Below, in pieces: positions 27,749-38,590 of a stretch of 64,000 nt of DNA; the first letter of the stretch is position 1, and each line of letters begins with the position of its first letter. Source of the stretch: Terricaulis sp. (lineage in GTDB: Bacteria > Pseudomonadota > Alphaproteobacteria > Caulobacterales > Aquidulcibacteraceae); the NCBI GenBank assembly GCA_024707365.1, contig JANPZV010000001.1, forward strand, positions 1-64,000, read 5' to 3'. The position numbers and the translations under genes are program-made. The notes under the pieces are model-generated. The model was not told where the DNA came from, did not search any database, and saw nothing but the letters and a program-made list of their open reading frames with translations.

Positions 27749-28507
27749 TCATTCCACCGCCTTGAGGAAGCGTTCGGCGCGGAAGCCGGTGAACAGCGTC
27801 CAAGGCATGAAGAGATTGGTGGTGTGGTCGAAGGAGACGACCACGAACGTGGCGGGCCCAACGAGATTATCGGCCGGCACGAAGCCGACGGAGCGGCGGC
27901 TGTCGTCGGACTGATCGCGGTCATCGCCCATCATGAAATAATGGCCTTCCGGCACCGTGACCTCGCGCGTGTTGTCGAGCTCACCGCGCGGGGAGCGATC
28001 GAAGATCACGTGGCTTGTGCCGCCCGGCAGCGTTTCGCGATAGGCGGGGATGCGTTCAACGAAGCCCGAATGGCCGTTCGCGAACTCCTGCACGCCCAGC
28101 GATTCCATGCCCACGGCCTCGCCATTGATGTGCACCACGCCGTCGATCATCTGGATGCGATCGCCGGGCATGCCGATGACGCGCTTGATGTAATCCTTGT
28201 GCGGCTCATGCGGCGGACGGAACACGACAACGTCGCCGCGCTCAGGCGATGAGCCGAACAGCCGCCCGCTCGGCAGCAGCCCTTCGAGCGGCGCGAGCGA
28301 ATAGCGGCTGTAGCCGTAGGACCATTTGGTCACGACGATGTAATCGCCAACCTCAAGCGTGGGCTGCATCGAACCCGAAGGAATGCGGAAAGGTTGGGCG
28401 ATGGTGAAACGCAGCACCATGGCCAGCGCCAGCGCATAGAGAATGACGCGCACATTCTCCCAGAACGCGCTCATCGCCGAGCCTTGCGAAGTCGAACTCA
28501 TGCTCAT
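27749..28507 (-). CDS. lepB: Signal peptidase I
   Basis: 252-residue inner-membrane serine protease that cleaves signal peptides. A single N-terminal anchor (about 15-38, VRVILYALALAMVLRFTIA) precedes the catalytic Ser motif RIPSGSMQPTL and the catalytic Lys motif DYIKRVIGMPGDRI. The later box MMGDDRDQSDDSR is also present. Start ATG 28507. It sits upstream of rnc-era-recO, the standard alphaproteobacterial order, so secretion, RNA processing and ribosome assembly genes share a transcript. Confidence 0.96.
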   Translation of the reverse strand: MSMSSTSQGSAMSAFWENVRVILYALALAMVLRFTIAQPFRIPSGSMQPTLEVGDYIVVTKWSYGYSRYSLAPLEGLLPSGRLFGSSPERGDVVVFRPPHEPHKDYIKRVIGMPGDRIQMIDGVVHINGEAVGMESLGVQEFANGHSGFVERIPAYRETLPGGTSHVIFDRSPRGELDNTREVTVPEGHYFMMGDDRDQSDDSRRSVGFVPADNLVGPATFVVVSFDHTTNLFMPWTLFTGFRAERFLKAVE

Positions 28508-28629
28508 GCGTTTCTCACTTAAGACCCCAGCCCAATCAGAGCCGCCAGGGCCCTGCGTTTAACTGGGATCGCCCCCTCAATGGGCCGGAACATCCGGCCG
28601 CGCCCCTGACCTACTCATAGGCCATTTAC

Positions 28630-29055
28630 TCACAGGCCCAACCCCGGCTGCTTCGGCTCCAACTCAGCCGAAATGATGACATAGCAGAAAGCCAGGGGGT
28701 GTTCGTCCGTCAAGCTCACATGGATATACGGGCGAAATCCCGGCGGGGTGAGCGCCGCGAGCCGCGCGGCCGCCCCGCCCGTCAGCTCCAGCGTCGGCTG
28801 CCCCGAGGGCAGGTTCACGACCCCCATATCCCGCCAAAAAACCCCTTGATTCAATCCTGTACCCAGAGCCTTGGCGCACGCCTCCTTGGCGGCGAAGCGC
28901 TTGGCGTAGGAGCCGGCCCGCAGCAGCGGGCGCCGCTCGCACCGGGCGCGCTCAAGGTCTGTATATATCCGGCGGGTGAACCGATCGCCAAAGCGGGCGA
29001 GGCTCTTCTCAATCCGGCGGATGTCGCAGATGTCGGAGCCGACGCCGAGGATCAT
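28630..29055 (-). CDS. acpS: Holo-[acyl-carrier-protein] synthase
   Basis: Transfers 4'-phosphopantetheine from CoA to acyl carrier protein. The 141-residue protein starts [19 protein letters not shown] (Mg-binding Asp8) and has the second motif [18 protein letters not shown] with the catalytic Glu. The C-terminus [16 protein letters not shown] is typical. The start overlaps the pdxJ stop in ATGA. A 122-base gap without obvious features separates it from lepB. Confidence 0.95.
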   Translation of the reverse strand: MILGVGSDICDIRRIEKSLARFGDRFTRRIYTDLERARCERRPLLRAGSYAKRFAAKEACAKALGTGLNQGVFWRDMGVVNLPSGQPTLELTGGAAARLAALTPPGFRPYIHVSLTDEHPLAFCYVIISAELEPKQPGLGL

Positions 29056-29792
29056 GCCCCGGCCCTCGCGGCGTCCATGCAGCGGCGCATTTCGCCGACA
29101 GCGGCCGCCAGCCCGGTGAATACGGCCTCACCGATCAGGAAATGGCCGATGTTCAATTCCCTGATCTCCGGGATCGCCGCAACCGGGCCGACATTCTCAA
29201 AAGTGAGCCCGTGGCCGGCATGAATTTCAAGCCCCTGCGCATGCCCGGCCGAAGCGGCCGCGCGGATCGCCTGTAAAACAGGCTCCGCTTCGCCGGCCGC
29301 GAACGCCTCGGCATAGGCGCCGGTGTGCAATTCCACCACAGGCGCGCCGAGCCGCACCGCCGCCTCGATCTGGCGCAGGTCCGGATCGATGAACAGCGAC
29401 ACGCGCGAGCCAGCCTCGCCCAGCGCGCGGACGTAAGGGGCGATGTGCGCGAATTGCCCGGCGGCGTCGAGCCCGCCTTCGGTGGTGCGCTCGGCGCGGC
29501 GCTCGGGCACCAGGCACACCGCATGCGGGCGCGCCTTGAGCGCGATCGGCAGCATCTCCGCCGCGCACGCCATTTCGAGATTGATTGGCAGCTGCGTGAT
29601 CGCGGCGATGGCGGCGAGATCTTCCTCGCGCACGTGGCGGCGATCTTCGCGGATGTGCAGCGTGATCCCGTCCGCGCCCGCTTGCGCGGCGATTTCCGCC
29701 GCGCGCGCCGGATCGGGATGGGCGCCGCCGCGCGCGTTGCGGATGGTGGCGACGTGATCGATGTTCACGCCAAGCCGTAGACGCTCAGTCAC
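29052..29792 (-). CDS. pdxJ: Pyridoxine 5'-phosphate synthase
   Basis: Condenses 1-deoxyxylulose 5-phosphate with 3-amino-2-oxopropyl phosphate to make PNP in the DXP-dependent vitamin B6 route. The TIM barrel is 246 residues. Signatures are [60 protein letters not shown] and the phosphate loop [17 protein letters not shown]. The start is GTG 29792, overlapping the pyrE stop in GTGA; the stop overlaps acpS in ATGA. PLP made here serves GlyA, HemA and the dehydratase in this window. Confidence 0.96.
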   Translation of the reverse strand: MTERLRLGVNIDHVATIRNARGGAHPDPARAAEIAAQAGADGITLHIREDRRHVREEDLAAIAAITQLPINLEMACAAEMLPIALKARPHAVCLVPERRAERTTEGGLDAAGQFAHIAPYVRALGEAGSRVSLFIDPDLRQIEAAVRLGAPVVELHTGAYAEAFAAGEAEPVLQAIRAAASAGHAQGLEIHAGHGLTFENVGPVAAIPEIRELNIGHFLIGEAVFTGLAAAVGEMRRCMDAARAGA

Positions 29793-30385
29793 GTTGACGC
29801 CCCTTGGGAAAGCCCCCGGCTGCCGGGCTTGATCGCCGGCAACGCCGCGAGCTCCGGCGGCAGCGCATCGGCGGCGTAAGCGGGCGCTTCAACGCTGGCG
29901 AGGCACACGCGAGGAACGCCGATATCGGCCGCGCCCCCCGAGCGATCGATCAGGCACGCGGCGCCCACAAGCTCCCCCGGATGGCCGCGAATGGCGTCCA
30001 GGCACTCACGCGAAGACAGCCCGGTGGTGATCACGTCCTCCACCATCAGCACACGCTCGCCCGGGGCGATCGCAAAACCCCGGCGCAATTGGAACTCGCC
30101 CTTTTCGCGCTCGACAAACATCGCCTTGGCCTTGAGCCAGCGCGCGGTTTCATAGCCCGGAATGATCGCGCCCACCGCAGGGGAGATGACGACATCGATG
30201 CGGCCAAAGGCGGCCTCGGCCTTCTCGGCCAGCGCCTTGCACAACCGTTCCGTGCGCGCCGGATCCATGAACACCGCGTTCTTCTGGAAGAACACCGGCG
30301 AGTGTAGCCCCGAGGAGAGGATGAAATGCCCCTCCAGCAGCGCGCCGGCGGCGCGGAACTCATCGAGGGCTTGCTCTTGATTCAT
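29789..30385 (-). CDS. pyrE: Orotate phosphoribosyltransferase
   Basis: Joins orotate with PRPP to form OMP in pyrimidine synthesis. 198 residues. The N-terminal [18 protein letters not shown] hood and the PRPP-binding loop [17 protein letters not shown] (acidic pair plus TTG) are clear. It is the first gene of pyrE-pdxJ-acpS and shares a GTGA overlap with pdxJ. It is divergent from the M3 peptidase gene with 104 bp between. Confidence 0.95.
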   Translation of the reverse strand: MNQEQALDEFRAAGALLEGHFILSSGLHSPVFFQKNAVFMDPARTERLCKALAEKAEAAFGRIDVVISPAVGAIIPGYETARWLKAKAMFVEREKGEFQLRRGFAIAPGERVLMVEDVITTGLSSRECLDAIRGHPGELVGAACLIDRSGGAADIGVPRVCLASVEAPAYAADALPPELAALPAIKPGSRGLSQGAST

Positions 30386-30489
30386 GCAGGCTATGTAGCG
30401 GTTCCGGGCTCGCCCGTCACCGGGCGCGGCGAGTGTTGATCCAGCGCAAAGCCGGCTCTAGCCTGCGCCAAACTCAATCGGGGGATTTC

Positions 30490-32568
30490 ATGCGCCTCAT
30501 TCGCTGCCTTGCCGTCAGCATCACAGCACTCGCCGCCGCCTGCGCCAGCTCAACCACGCCGTCGGCCGATCTTTCGGGCATCGACGCGGATGTGGCGGTG
30601 CTCAACGGCGCGCCCGCTTCGCCTGAAGCGTTCACCGCGCGCTGCGATGCGCTGCTGGGGCACGCAAGCGCGCTGCGCACCGCGCTTGAAGCGCGCCAGG
30701 GGCCCGCCTCCATCGCCGTCGATTTCGTGCAATACGATCGGCTCTACAACGTGATCAGCGCCGGCGTCAGCGATGCGGCGCTGGTGCAGGAAACCCATCC
30801 CGATCCGGCCACGCGCGCCGCAGGGGAGGCCTGCACCACGCGCGTCAACGCCTTCTATTCCGAAAGCACGCTTTCGCGCCCGCTCTATAACCGGATCGCC
30901 GCGATCGATCTGAGCGGCGCCGACGCAATCGATCGCCACGCGGTGAACCGTGCGCTCACCGGCTTCCGCCTCGCCGGCGTCGATCAGGATGACGCAACGC
31001 GCGCGCGCATCAGCGCGCTCAATGCCGAGATCACCGAAATCGGCCTCGCTTTCGCGCGCACGCTGCGGGAGGATCAGAGCGCGGTCTATCTCACTGGCGC
31101 AAACGCGCTTGCCGGCCTGCCTGCCGATTACATCGCCGCCCACCCGGCGGACGCCGAGGGGCGCATCCGCATCACCGGCCAGTATCCGGATGTATTTCCC
31201 ATCCTCACCTATGCGCGCACCGATGCCACGCGCCGCGCCGTGTATGAGATGTTCAGCAACCGCGCCTATCCCGATAACGCCCCGATCCTGGCTTCGCTGA
31301 TCGCCAAGCGCTACGAGCTTGCGCAATTGCTCGGCTTTGGCAATTACGCCGAAGTGGCGATGGCCGATAAGATGATCGGCGATCCCGCCAACGCGCAGAG
31401 CTTTATCGAGCAATTGGCCGTCTATGCGCGCCCATCGGCGCAGCGCGATTATGACCGCCTGCTGCAGCGGCTACGCCAGGACGATCGCCGCGCCACAGCG
31501 CTGCAAGGCTGGGACCGCGGCTATGTGCAAGAGCTTGTGCGGCGCGAGCAATACAATCTCAACAGCCAGGAGGTGCGCTCCTACTTTGCGTACAACAACG
31601 TGCGCGACGGCATCATGACGCTGGTGAGCGATCTGTTCGGCGTCGAATTCCGCCCCTGGGCGGATGCGCCGATCTGGCATGAGAGCGTCGAAGCGTATGA
31701 GGTGTATGAGAACGGCCAATTGCTGGGCCGCATCTTCCTCGACATGCATCCGCGCGAGGGCAAATACAGCCACGCCGCCAATTTCCCGATCCGCAATGGC
31801 GGGCCGGGCGCGATTCCCGTTGGCGCTCTCATCTGCAATTTCCCCGCAGGCGATCACGAAACCGGGCTGATGACGCACGGCGAGGTGGTCACGTTTCTGC
31901 ACGAGTTCGGGCATTTGATGCACGGCATGTTCTCGGGCCATCAGCGCTATGCGCAGCTCAATTATGCCGGGCTTGAGTGGGATTTCATTGAATCGCCCTC
32001 AACGCTGCTGGAAGAATGGGTGTGGGATTATGAAACGCTTTCGCGCTTTGCCGTGAACGCTGAGGGCCAAACCATTCCGCGCGCGCTGGTCGAGCGGATG
32101 AACAGCGCCCGTTATTTCGGCCAGGCGCTCGGCGCGATGCGCCAACTCGGCCTCGCTTCGGTGTCGCTGAATTATTACAACCGCGATCCGGCCGGCATGG
32201 ATCTTGATGCGCTCTATCGTGAAAGCTACGCGCGCTACGATCTTTCGCCGTACCCCGAAGGCGTGCATCCTTACGCCAATTTCGGCCATTTGGACGGCTA
32301 TTCGGCGATCTATTACACTTATCTTTGGAGCGGGGCGATCTCGGCTGATCTGCTTACGCAATTTGAAGCCAATGGCTTGCGCGATTCCGTGACGGCGCAT
32401 CGCTATCGCGATGAGATCCTGCGCCAAGGCGGGGCGCGCCCTGCGGCGGCTTCGATCGAAGCGTTCCTGGGCCGGCCGTATAATCTCGAAGCCGCGCGCG
32501 CGCGCGCTGGCGAAATAGCGTTCAACGGGCGGGGCGGGGCGTGTAACGCGCCTCGCCCTAGCCTTTGA
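30490..32568 (+). CDS. M3 family zinc metallopeptidase, lipoprotein
   Basis: 692-residue peptidase related to oligopeptidase A and thimet oligopeptidase. Start set at ATG 30490, giving a lipoprotein signal, MRLIRCLAVSITALAAAC, with lipid attachment to Cys. The track start is 19 codons earlier. The zinc site HEFGHLMHGMF occurs about two thirds along, with the third ligand Glu downstream (DFIESPSTLLEEWVW). The fully helical M3 fold is intact with no frameshift. It probably degrades short peptides in the periplasm. It is inserted between rsh and pyrE, and its end overlaps the convergent rsh by 11 bases. Confidence 0.93.
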   Translation: MRLIRCLAVSITALAAACASSTTPSADLSGIDADVAVLNGAPASPEAFTARCDALLGHASALRTALEARQGPASIAVDFVQYDRLYNVISAGVSDAALVQETHPDPATRAAGEACTTRVNAFYSESTLSRPLYNRIAAIDLSGADAIDRHAVNRALTGFRLAGVDQDDATRARISALNAEITEIGLAFARTLREDQSAVYLTGANALAGLPADYIAAHPADAEGRIRITGQYPDVFPILTYARTDATRRAVYEMFSNRAYPDNAPILASLIAKRYELAQLLGFGNYAEVAMADKMIGDPANAQSFIEQLAVYARPSAQRDYDRLLQRLRQDDRRATALQGWDRGYVQELVRREQYNLNSQEVRSYFAYNNVRDGIMTLVSDLFGVEFRPWADAPIWHESVEAYEVYENGQLLGRIFLDMHPREGKYSHAANFPIRNGGPGAIPVGALICNFPAGDHETGLMTHGEVVTFLHEFGHLMHGMFSGHQRYAQLNYAGLEWDFIESPSTLLEEWVWDYETLSRFAVNAEGQTIPRALVERMNSARYFGQALGAMRQLGLASVSLNYYNRDPAGMDLDALYRESYARYDLSPYPEGVHPYANFGHLDGYSAIYYTYLWSGAISADLLTQFEANGLRDSVTAHRYRDEILRQGGARPAAASIEAFLGRPYNLEAARARAGEIAFNGRGGACNAPRPSL

Positions 32569-34787
32569 CACGATCGGCTTCTTTCACGGCTTTGCTGGCG
32601 CGCATGGCGGCGAGGATGTTGGTGAGGTGGCGCGCATCGGCCACTTCGACATCGAAGATCATGTCGAAGAAATCGGTGGTGCGCTTGGCCATGCGGATAT
32701 TGAGGATATCGCCCTCATTCTCGGCGATGATGCGGCAAAGATCGGCCAGCACGCCGCGCTTGTTTTCCACCGTTGCGATGATGCGGCCTACCGCCAGCGT
32801 GCGGCTGAGCGCGGTTTGCGTCCAGGCAAGGTTGATCCATTCCACATCGCCAAGCCCGGCGAGGGTTTCGCAATCGATGGTGTGCACCTCAACGCCCTTG
32901 CCCGGCGCCTGAACGCCGACAATGCGATCGCCCGGAATGGGCGTGCAGCATTCGGCAAAGTGCAGCACAACGCCGGGCGTGAGATCCCCGCCCTTGACGT
33001 AGAGCTTGGCTTTTTCGGCCTGCATCGGCTTGCGGCCCTGATCCTTGCGCACGCGCTCTTCAAGGCCGGGGAAGGCCGCCACCGCCACAGCGCTTGGCTT
33101 GAGCGCGCCTTCACCCACGGCGATGAAGAGATCTTCCGCGTCGTGCTTGCCCAAGCGTTCCGCCGCATCCTTAAGCTGGGTTTCCGCGAGCTCATGCCCA
33201 TAGCGGTGCAGCGCATGCGAGACGAGTTCGCGCCCCAGCCGCAAGAATTCCTCGCGCCGGGCCGAGCGCGCCAGCCGCCGCTGCGCGGCGCGCGCGCGGC
33301 CGGTTTTCGTCAGCGCCTCATAGCCGGGCACGGGGGCGGCGATCGGCGGTGATGATTTCCACCACATCGCCATTGTGCAGCGCCGTGCGCAGCGGGCGCT
33401 CCACGCCGTTGATCTTGGCGCCCACGCAATGATCGCCAACATCGGAGTGCACCGCATAAGCGAAATCCAGCGGCGTCGCCCCATGCGGCAGCGCAATCAG
33501 CGCGCCCTTGGGGCTGAAGGCGAACACATGGTCCTGATACATTTCGAGCTTGGCGAGCTCGAGAAATTCTTCCGCCGCCCCGCCATGCTCGGCGATTTCC
33601 AGAAGCGCGCGCGTGGCTTCGCGCGCATCGAGCCCGGCGGAGGCGGCCTGCTCTTCATCAAAGCCGTAGGATTCGTTCTTATAGCGCCAGTGCGCGGCGA
33701 CGCCCACCTCGGCAAGCTGATCCATGTCCTCGGTGCGGATCTGGATTTCCACGCGCACATTGCCCGGCCCGATCACGATGGTGTGGATCGAGCGATAGCC
33801 GTTGGGCTTGGGGTTGGAGATATAATCTTCCACCTGATCAGGCACACAGCGCCATGTCTGGTGAATGAGCCCAAGCGCGCGGTAGCAATCATCGGGCGTG
33901 GGCACGATCACGCGGAAGGCGTAGACATCGGCAAGATCGGCGAACTCGACGCTTTTGCGCTGTAGCTTGCGCCAGATCGAATAGGCCTGCTTTTCGCGGC
34001 CATAGACACGCGCATCAATGCCGGCGAATTCAAACACTTCGGAAATGGTTTGCGAGACGTTGGCGACGTTCGCGCCCTTTTCAATCCGCAGCTGATCAAG
34101 CCGCGCATTGATCGCCGCTTCCGCTTCGGGGAAGGATTCATGGAAGGCGAGGCTCTCAAGCTCGCGCGCCATCCGCTCCATGCCGATGCGGCGCGCGAGC
34201 GGCGCGTAGATTTCCAGCGTCTCCATCGCGATGCGCCGGCGCTTCTCGGGCTTTGGGATGTGGCTGAGCGTGCGCATATTGTGCAGCCGATCGGCCAGCT
34301 TCACGATCAGAACGCGCACATCCTTGGACATCGCCAGGATGAATTTCTGCAGGTTCTGCGCCTGCTTGTTCTCTTCCGATTGGATTTCGAGCTTGGAGAG
34401 CTTGGTGACGCCTTCGACCAGATCGGCGATCTGCGCGCCGAATTTTTCCTCGATCTCTTCGCGCGAGGCGTCGGTATCCTCGATCGTGTCGTGCAGCAGG
34501 CCGGCGGCGATCGTGGCCGCATCGAGCTTGTATTCGGTGAGAATGCCCGCGACCTGGATCGGGTGCGCGAAATAAGGATCGCCCGAATGGCGCTTCTGGC
34601 TGCCGTGCTTGACGGTGGCGTAGACGTAGGCGCGGTTGATCAGGTTCTCATCAACCTGCGGATCGTAATCGCGCATCCGCTCCACCAGCTCGAACTGGCG
34701 CAGATAGCGCGTGCGCGGGCTCTCGCCCGCGCCAGCCTGTTGAGGGGCCGCCGGGGTTTTGGCGGCGACTCCGTCACCGCCGCCCAT
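32558..34787 (-). CDS. rsh: Bifunctional (p)ppGpp synthetase/hydrolase, RelA/SpoT homologue (frameshifted)
   Basis: Sole-type Rsh enzyme controlling the stringent response. In order: HD hydrolase domain with AAGLLHDTIEDTDASREEIE and LIVKLADRLHNMRTL; synthetase domain with YGREKQAYSIWRKLQRKS and NPKPNGYRSIHTIVIG; TGS domain with VFAFSPKGALIALPHGATPL; a helical/zinc-finger region ending HFAECCTPIPGDRIVG; and a C-terminal ACT domain (IATVENKRGVLADLCRIIAE). One frame break near 33350, inside the TGS-helical junction, splits the track ORFs; joined length is about 742. Start ATG 34787 lies four bases after rpoZ, the standard rpoZ-rsh pair. Intact HD residues imply a working hydrolase. Confidence 0.95.
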
Positions 34788-34791
34788 GGGC

Positions 34792-35142
34792 TTAGTACCG
34801 TTCGTCGCGCTGGGCTTCGGCTTCTTGCTGGAGCGCGCGCAACACATCGTCTTCGCTGGTTTCCACCGGGGCGATGAGGGCGGCGCGATCTTGCGCGTCC
34901 TCGGCCTGGGCGGCCGGCTGGACGTCCTGATAGAGATTCACGAAGCTATCGCGCAGCTCTTCGGGGGTGATCGCGGAATCGGCGATCTCGCGCAGGGCGA
35001 CGACCGGGTCTTTATCGCGGTCGCGCTCAACCAGCGGCTCGGAGCCTGAGGAAATGTTGCGCGCCCGGTGGGCGGCCAGCAGCACCAGCGAGAACCGGTT
35101 CGGCACTTTATCTACGCAGTCTTCAACGGTTACGCGGGCCAA
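34792..35142 (-). CDS. rpoZ: RNA polymerase omega subunit
   Basis: 116-residue omega subunit that supports beta' folding and forms part of the ppGpp site 1. It starts [20 protein letters not shown] with [13 protein letters not shown] and the conserved acidic segment [14 protein letters not shown]. The C-terminal tail is longer and acidic/Gln-rich, as in many alphaproteobacteria. It stops five bases before the rsh start, which links the ppGpp-making enzyme with a polymerase subunit that binds ppGpp. Confidence 0.96.
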   Translation of the reverse strand: MARVTVEDCVDKVPNRFSLVLLAAHRARNISSGSEPLVERDRDKDPVVALREIADSAITPEELRDSFVNLYQDVQPAAQAEDAQDRAALIAPVETSEDDVLRALQQEAEAQRDERY

Positions 35143-35231
35143 GGCGTGCTTCCTCTGCAGCGATTGGGGAAAGATCGAACCCTAACCTAGTGCGCTGCGC
35201 GGGATTTCGCAATGCGAAGAAGCGCCCGTTT

Positions 35232-35768
35232 TCAGGCCCCCTGCCCCGCCATTTCGGCCCAATCCGCGTTAAGACGCCGGCAACCTTCTACCGGCCCCAG
35301 CCCCGCCAGCAGCGCGGCGGCGGTTTGCCCGGAGGCAGGATGGCGCCAGTCGGGGGCGATCTCGGCCAGGGGGGCGAGCACGAACGCCCGCTCGGCCAGG
35401 CGCGGATGCGGCAGCTCCAGATCGCCGAAACGGCCGTCAAATCCTTCCATCGCCAGAATATCGAGATCCAGCGTGCGGGCGTCCCAGCGGACGCGGCGCT
35501 CGCGGCCAAAGCGGGCCTCGATGGCGCGGAGAAGCTCATAAAGCGGTTGCGGGGTAAGGCCAGCGGGGTCGAGTTCGGCCACGGCGTTAAGATAGGCCGG
35601 CTGATCGCTCGGCGGCCAGGGCGCGGTTTCCCAGAGGCTTGAGAACGCCAGCGGCCTGAGCCCGGCCTCGCCCAGCGCCGCCGCCGCGCGCGACAGGGTG
35701 GCGGCGGGGGCGCGCCCCTCAAACGGCAGATTGGCCCCAAGGGCGATAAAGGCGCGCGTTTTGGTCAC
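35232..35768 (-). CDS. folK: 2-amino-4-hydroxy-6-hydroxymethyldihydropteridine pyrophosphokinase
   Basis: Pyrophosphorylates the pterin before its condensation with p-aminobenzoate in folate synthesis. About 178 residues from GTG 35768 (VTKTRAFIALGANLPF). The track start further upstream extends into the UDG region. The HPPK core is present: FIALGANLPFEGRAPAATL, LWETAPWPPSDQPAYLNAVA and the signature RRVRWDARTLDLDILAMEG followed by LPHPRLAERAFVLAPLAEIAPDW. It lies upstream of rpoZ and divergent from the uracil-DNA glycosylase. Confidence 0.94.
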   Translation of the reverse strand: MTKTRAFIALGANLPFEGRAPAATLSRAAAALGEAGLRPLAFSSLWETAPWPPSDQPAYLNAVAELDPAGLTPQPLYELLRAIEARFGRERRVRWDARTLDLDILAMEGFDGRFGDLELPHPRLAERAFVLAPLAEIAPDWRHPASGQTAAALLAGLGPVEGCRRLNADWAEMAGQGA

Positions 35769-35828
35769 GGACGAGATATGGCGCGGGGGCGCTGCGGCGC
35801 AAAACGGATTCGCTGAAGGACGAAACGC

Positions 35829-36474
35829 TTGAGCACGCCCGCCCCCGCCGAAGCGCCGGCCAAATGCCCGCTCTGCCCGCGCCTGGTGGCGTATCGGCAA
35901 AAGAACGCCGCGCTTGAGCCGGCCTGGTTCAACGGCCGCGCCCTCGTTCGGCGATAAGAATGCGCGGCTGCTGATCGTGGGCCTCGCGCCCGGCCGCACC
36001 GGGGCCAACCGGACGGGCCGGCCCTTCACCGGCGATTATGCCGGCGATCTGCTTTACGGCACGCTGAAAAAGCTGGGCCTTGGCAGCGGCGTTTATCGCG
36101 CCGATCCGCAGGATGGCTTCACCCTCAAGGGCGCGATGATCACCAACGCGGTGCGCTGCGCCCCGCCGGAGAATAAGCCAACGCCGGCTGAGATCACCCA
36201 ATGCCGCCCGTTTCTCACCGCGCGCATTGAAGCGCTGCCGAAGCTGAAAGTGCTGTTCGCGCTCGGCTCGATCGCGCACGAAAGCGTGCTGCGCGCGCAT
36301 GGGCTGAAACCCTCTTACGCGAAATTCGGCCATGGCGTGGAAGCGGCGCTGCCGGGCGGGCGGATGCTCGTTTCGTCCTACCATTGCTCGCGCTACAATA
36401 CGCAGACACGGCGGCTGACGGCGGAGATGTTTGAAACGGCGATGGCGCGGGCGAAGGAGCTGGCTTGGACTTAG
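35829..36474 (+). CDS. Type-5 uracil-DNA glycosylase (UdgB family; frameshifted)
   Basis: 4Fe-4S uracil-DNA glycosylase that excises uracil and deaminated bases. The N-terminus CPLCPRLVAYRQKNAALEPAWFNG is not in the track. It reads in another frame from TTG 35829 (AAGGA eight bases upstream) and joins the long frame near 35935. The core has LLIVGLAPGRTGANRTGRPF, a family-5 active-site motif. Four cysteines (CPLC, NAVRC, EITQC) fit the iron-sulphur cluster. The C-terminus has SYHCSRYNTQTRRLT. About 215 residues. One frameshift, probably a read error. Confidence 0.9.
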
Positions 36475-36515
36475 CCGCGATCCTGAGCAATCACCCCGCC
36501 GATTGAATTGGGCCG

Positions 36516-37118
36516 CTAAAGCGCCTCACACATTTCGGGGTTAGCTGGTGTTTCGCCCGCCTTGCGCTGATATACGCAACGCTGCCTCTGCAAATTGCGG
36601 AAACCCTCTTGATCCATTCGCCAATAGGATTCTGGCGATAGATCTATCACTCTCTCAATGTCTGCAGCCGCCTCGGCGTAATTCCCCAAGTCGGCATGCG
36701 CGCGGGCGCGCCATGACAGGGGACTGTCAAATGTTGGATTGATCTCCACTGCCCGCGTAAAATCCGCAATCGCATCGCCATAACGTCCAAGACCGACGCG
36801 CGCGCGGCCGCGGTTAAAATAGACAGAGGCGCGTGTGGGGGCCGGCTCGAGCGTGATGGAGCGGTCATAGTCGGCGAGCGCTTCTTCCAGCCTGCCTTGC
36901 TCCATCAGGATAAAACCGCGCGCGTGGTAGGCTTCCGCCAACTCGATCTCTGCAAGCTCGCCGGACACCAGCAACGCTCCGCAGCGTTCGAGCCGCACCT
37001 CATCAGGCAAACGCGTATCGTTGCAGGCATTGCGATGCTCGGCCTGCGGCAGATCAGGGGCCGGCGCACCGCAACCCAAAAGCGCCAACGCGCAGAGAAC
37101 GAGTACAAATCGCTTCAA
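36516..37118 (-). CDS. TPR-repeat lipoprotein
   Basis: 200 residues from TTG 37118, whose TTGA overlaps the smpB stop. This gives the signal [16 protein letters not shown] with a lipobox Cys; the track start lies inside smpB. Three tetratricopeptide units follow: [46 protein letters not shown] and [22 protein letters not shown]. The C-terminal part holds several Cys. Such small periplasmic TPR lipoproteins scaffold envelope proteins, but no partner is indicated here. The coupling to smpB looks like simple operon packing. Confidence 0.88.
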   Translation of the reverse strand: MKRFVLVLCALALLGCGAPAPDLPQAEHRNACNDTRLPDEVRLERCGALLVSGELAEIELAEAYHARGFILMEQGRLEEALADYDRSITLEPAPTRASVYFNRGRARVGLGRYGDAIADFTRAVEINPTFDSPLSWRARAHADLGNYAEAAADIERVIDLSPESYWRMDQEGFRNLQRQRCVYQRKAGETPANPEMCEAL

Positions 37119-37588
37119 CCCCGATCCCGCAACAACCGGCCCTGCTGGCGCTTCCAATCGCGGTCCTTCTCACTCGCGCGCTTATCGTGCGCCTTCTTGC
37201 CCTTGGCCAAACCGATCAGCAATTTGGCCACGCCGCGATCGTTGAAATAGAGCTTCAGCGGCGCGATGGTGCGGCCTTCGCGCTCAACCGCGCCGATCAG
37301 CTTTTTCAGCTCGCGCGCTTTCACCAGCAATTTGCGCTTGCGGCGCGGCTCGTGATTGAAGCGGGAGGCCGCCGCATATTCTGGGATATGCGCGTTGATC
37401 AGCCAAAGCTCGCCGCCATCTGGGGCCGCATAGCTCTCAGCAATATTGGCCCGGCCCGAGCGCAGCGATTTCACCTCGGTGCCGAGCAGTTGAATGCCGG
37501 CCTCGAGCGTATCCTCGATCGCGTAATCAAAGCGTGCGCGGCGGTTTTCGGCGACCAGCTTGTTGTTGGGATCTGCTTTCTTGGCCAT
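37115..37588 (-). CDS. smpB: SsrA-binding protein SmpB
   Basis: 157-residue tmRNA partner for trans-translation of stalled ribosomes. OB-fold signatures are [39 protein letters not shown] and [19 protein letters not shown]. The basic C-terminal tail [20 protein letters not shown] reaches into the decoding centre. It follows dapA after one base and overlaps the TPR lipoprotein gene. The tmRNA gene itself (ssrA) was not found in the window. Confidence 0.97.
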   Translation of the reverse strand: MAKKADPNNKLVAENRRARFDYAIEDTLEAGIQLLGTEVKSLRSGRANIAESYAAPDGGELWLINAHIPEYAAASRFNHEPRRKRKLLVKARELKKLIGAVEREGRTIAPLKLYFNDRGVAKLLIGLAKGKKAHDKRASEKDRDWKRQQGRLLRDRG

Positions 37589-37589
37589 G

Positions 37590-38462
37590 TTAAAGCAAAT
37601 CCGCCTGGATCATGGCCGCGCGCACGATGCCCTTGGCGGATTCGCTGCACGGGATCAGCGGCAGGCGCACCTCTTCGCCGCACTTATCGAGCAGCGAGCA
37701 GGCGAATTTCGCCGGCGAGGGCGAAGGCTCGATAAACACCGCGCGATGCAAACCCGAAAGCTTCGCATCAAGATCGCGCGCCGCTTCCATATCGCCGCCA
37801 CGCAGCGCCGCCTGCACTTGCGAGCACAGCTTTGGCGCGACGTTCGCCGTCACCGAGATGCAGCCCGCGCCGCCCAGCTGGCAGAAATCCACCGAGATAT
37901 CGTCATTGCCCGAAAGCATGATGAAATCATCGCCGCAAATCTCACGATGCCGCTCCACGCGCGTAAGATCGCCGCTGGCGTCTTTGACGCCAATCACGTT
38001 CGAGAGCTTGGCCAGCCGCCCCATGGTTTCGACGCTGATGTCCACCACCGTGCGCGAGGGCACGTTGTAGATCACCATCGGGATATCCACCGCGTCGTTG
38101 ATGGCGGTGTAGTGCGCCACGAGGCCATCCTGGCTCGGCTTGTTGTAATAAGGCGCAACCAGCAGCACCGCATCCGCGCCGGCCTTCTTGGCCGCTTGCG
38201 CCAACTCGATCGCGGCGGCGGTGTCGTTGGAGCCCGCGCCGGCGATCACCGGCACACGGCGGGCGGCGGCCTCCACGCACAGCGCCACCACGCGCATATG
38301 CTCCTCCAGCGACAGCGTGGAGCTTTCCCCGGTGGTGCCACAGGGAACCAGGCCGTTGGAGCCTTCTGCGATCTGCCATTCCACCAAGCGCTGGAAGCGC
38401 GCTTCATCGACTTTACCGTCTTGGAACGGGGTAATCAGGGCGGGAATCGACCCGTTAATCAT
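37590..38462 (-). CDS. dapA: 4-hydroxy-tetrahydrodipicolinate synthase
   Basis: First committed enzyme of the diaminopimelate/lysine branch; condenses pyruvate with aspartate semialdehyde. The TIM barrel is 290 residues: FNGS-type start [54 protein letters not shown] and the Schiff-base Lys in [12 protein letters not shown]. Start ATG 38462. A later pathway gene, dapF, is 21 kb downstream. It is divergent from the lytic transglycosylase, so two peptidoglycan-related genes share a 128-bp regulatory gap. Confidence 0.96.
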   Translation of the reverse strand: MINGSIPALITPFQDGKVDEARFQRLVEWQIAEGSNGLVPCGTTGESSTLSLEEHMRVVALCVEAAARRVPVIAGAGSNDTAAAIELAQAAKKAGADAVLLVAPYYNKPSQDGLVAHYTAINDAVDIPMVIYNVPSRTVVDISVETMGRLAKLSNVIGVKDASGDLTRVERHREICGDDFIMLSGNDDISVDFCQLGGAGCISVTANVAPKLCSQVQAALRGGDMEAARDLDAKLSGLHRAVFIEPSPSPAKFACSLLDKCGEEVRLPLIPCSESAKGIVRAAMIQADLL

Positions 38463-38590
38463 GGAGACTTACTCATCTGCGGCCAGACAGGCTGGCATTG
38501 GCGCGATTCCTGCCACAGTGTCAGTCCAGGTTAAAGCTCGCCCCGCTGAACAAGCGCGGGCGGTTGAGGATTTCGATGGCGGAGGGTTGG

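Noticed and set aside
38188-38590. N-terminal part of the 822-codon transglycosylase ORF
   Set aside because: Antisense to dapA. A signal peptide with a good ribosome-binding site starts at 38591 in another frame.
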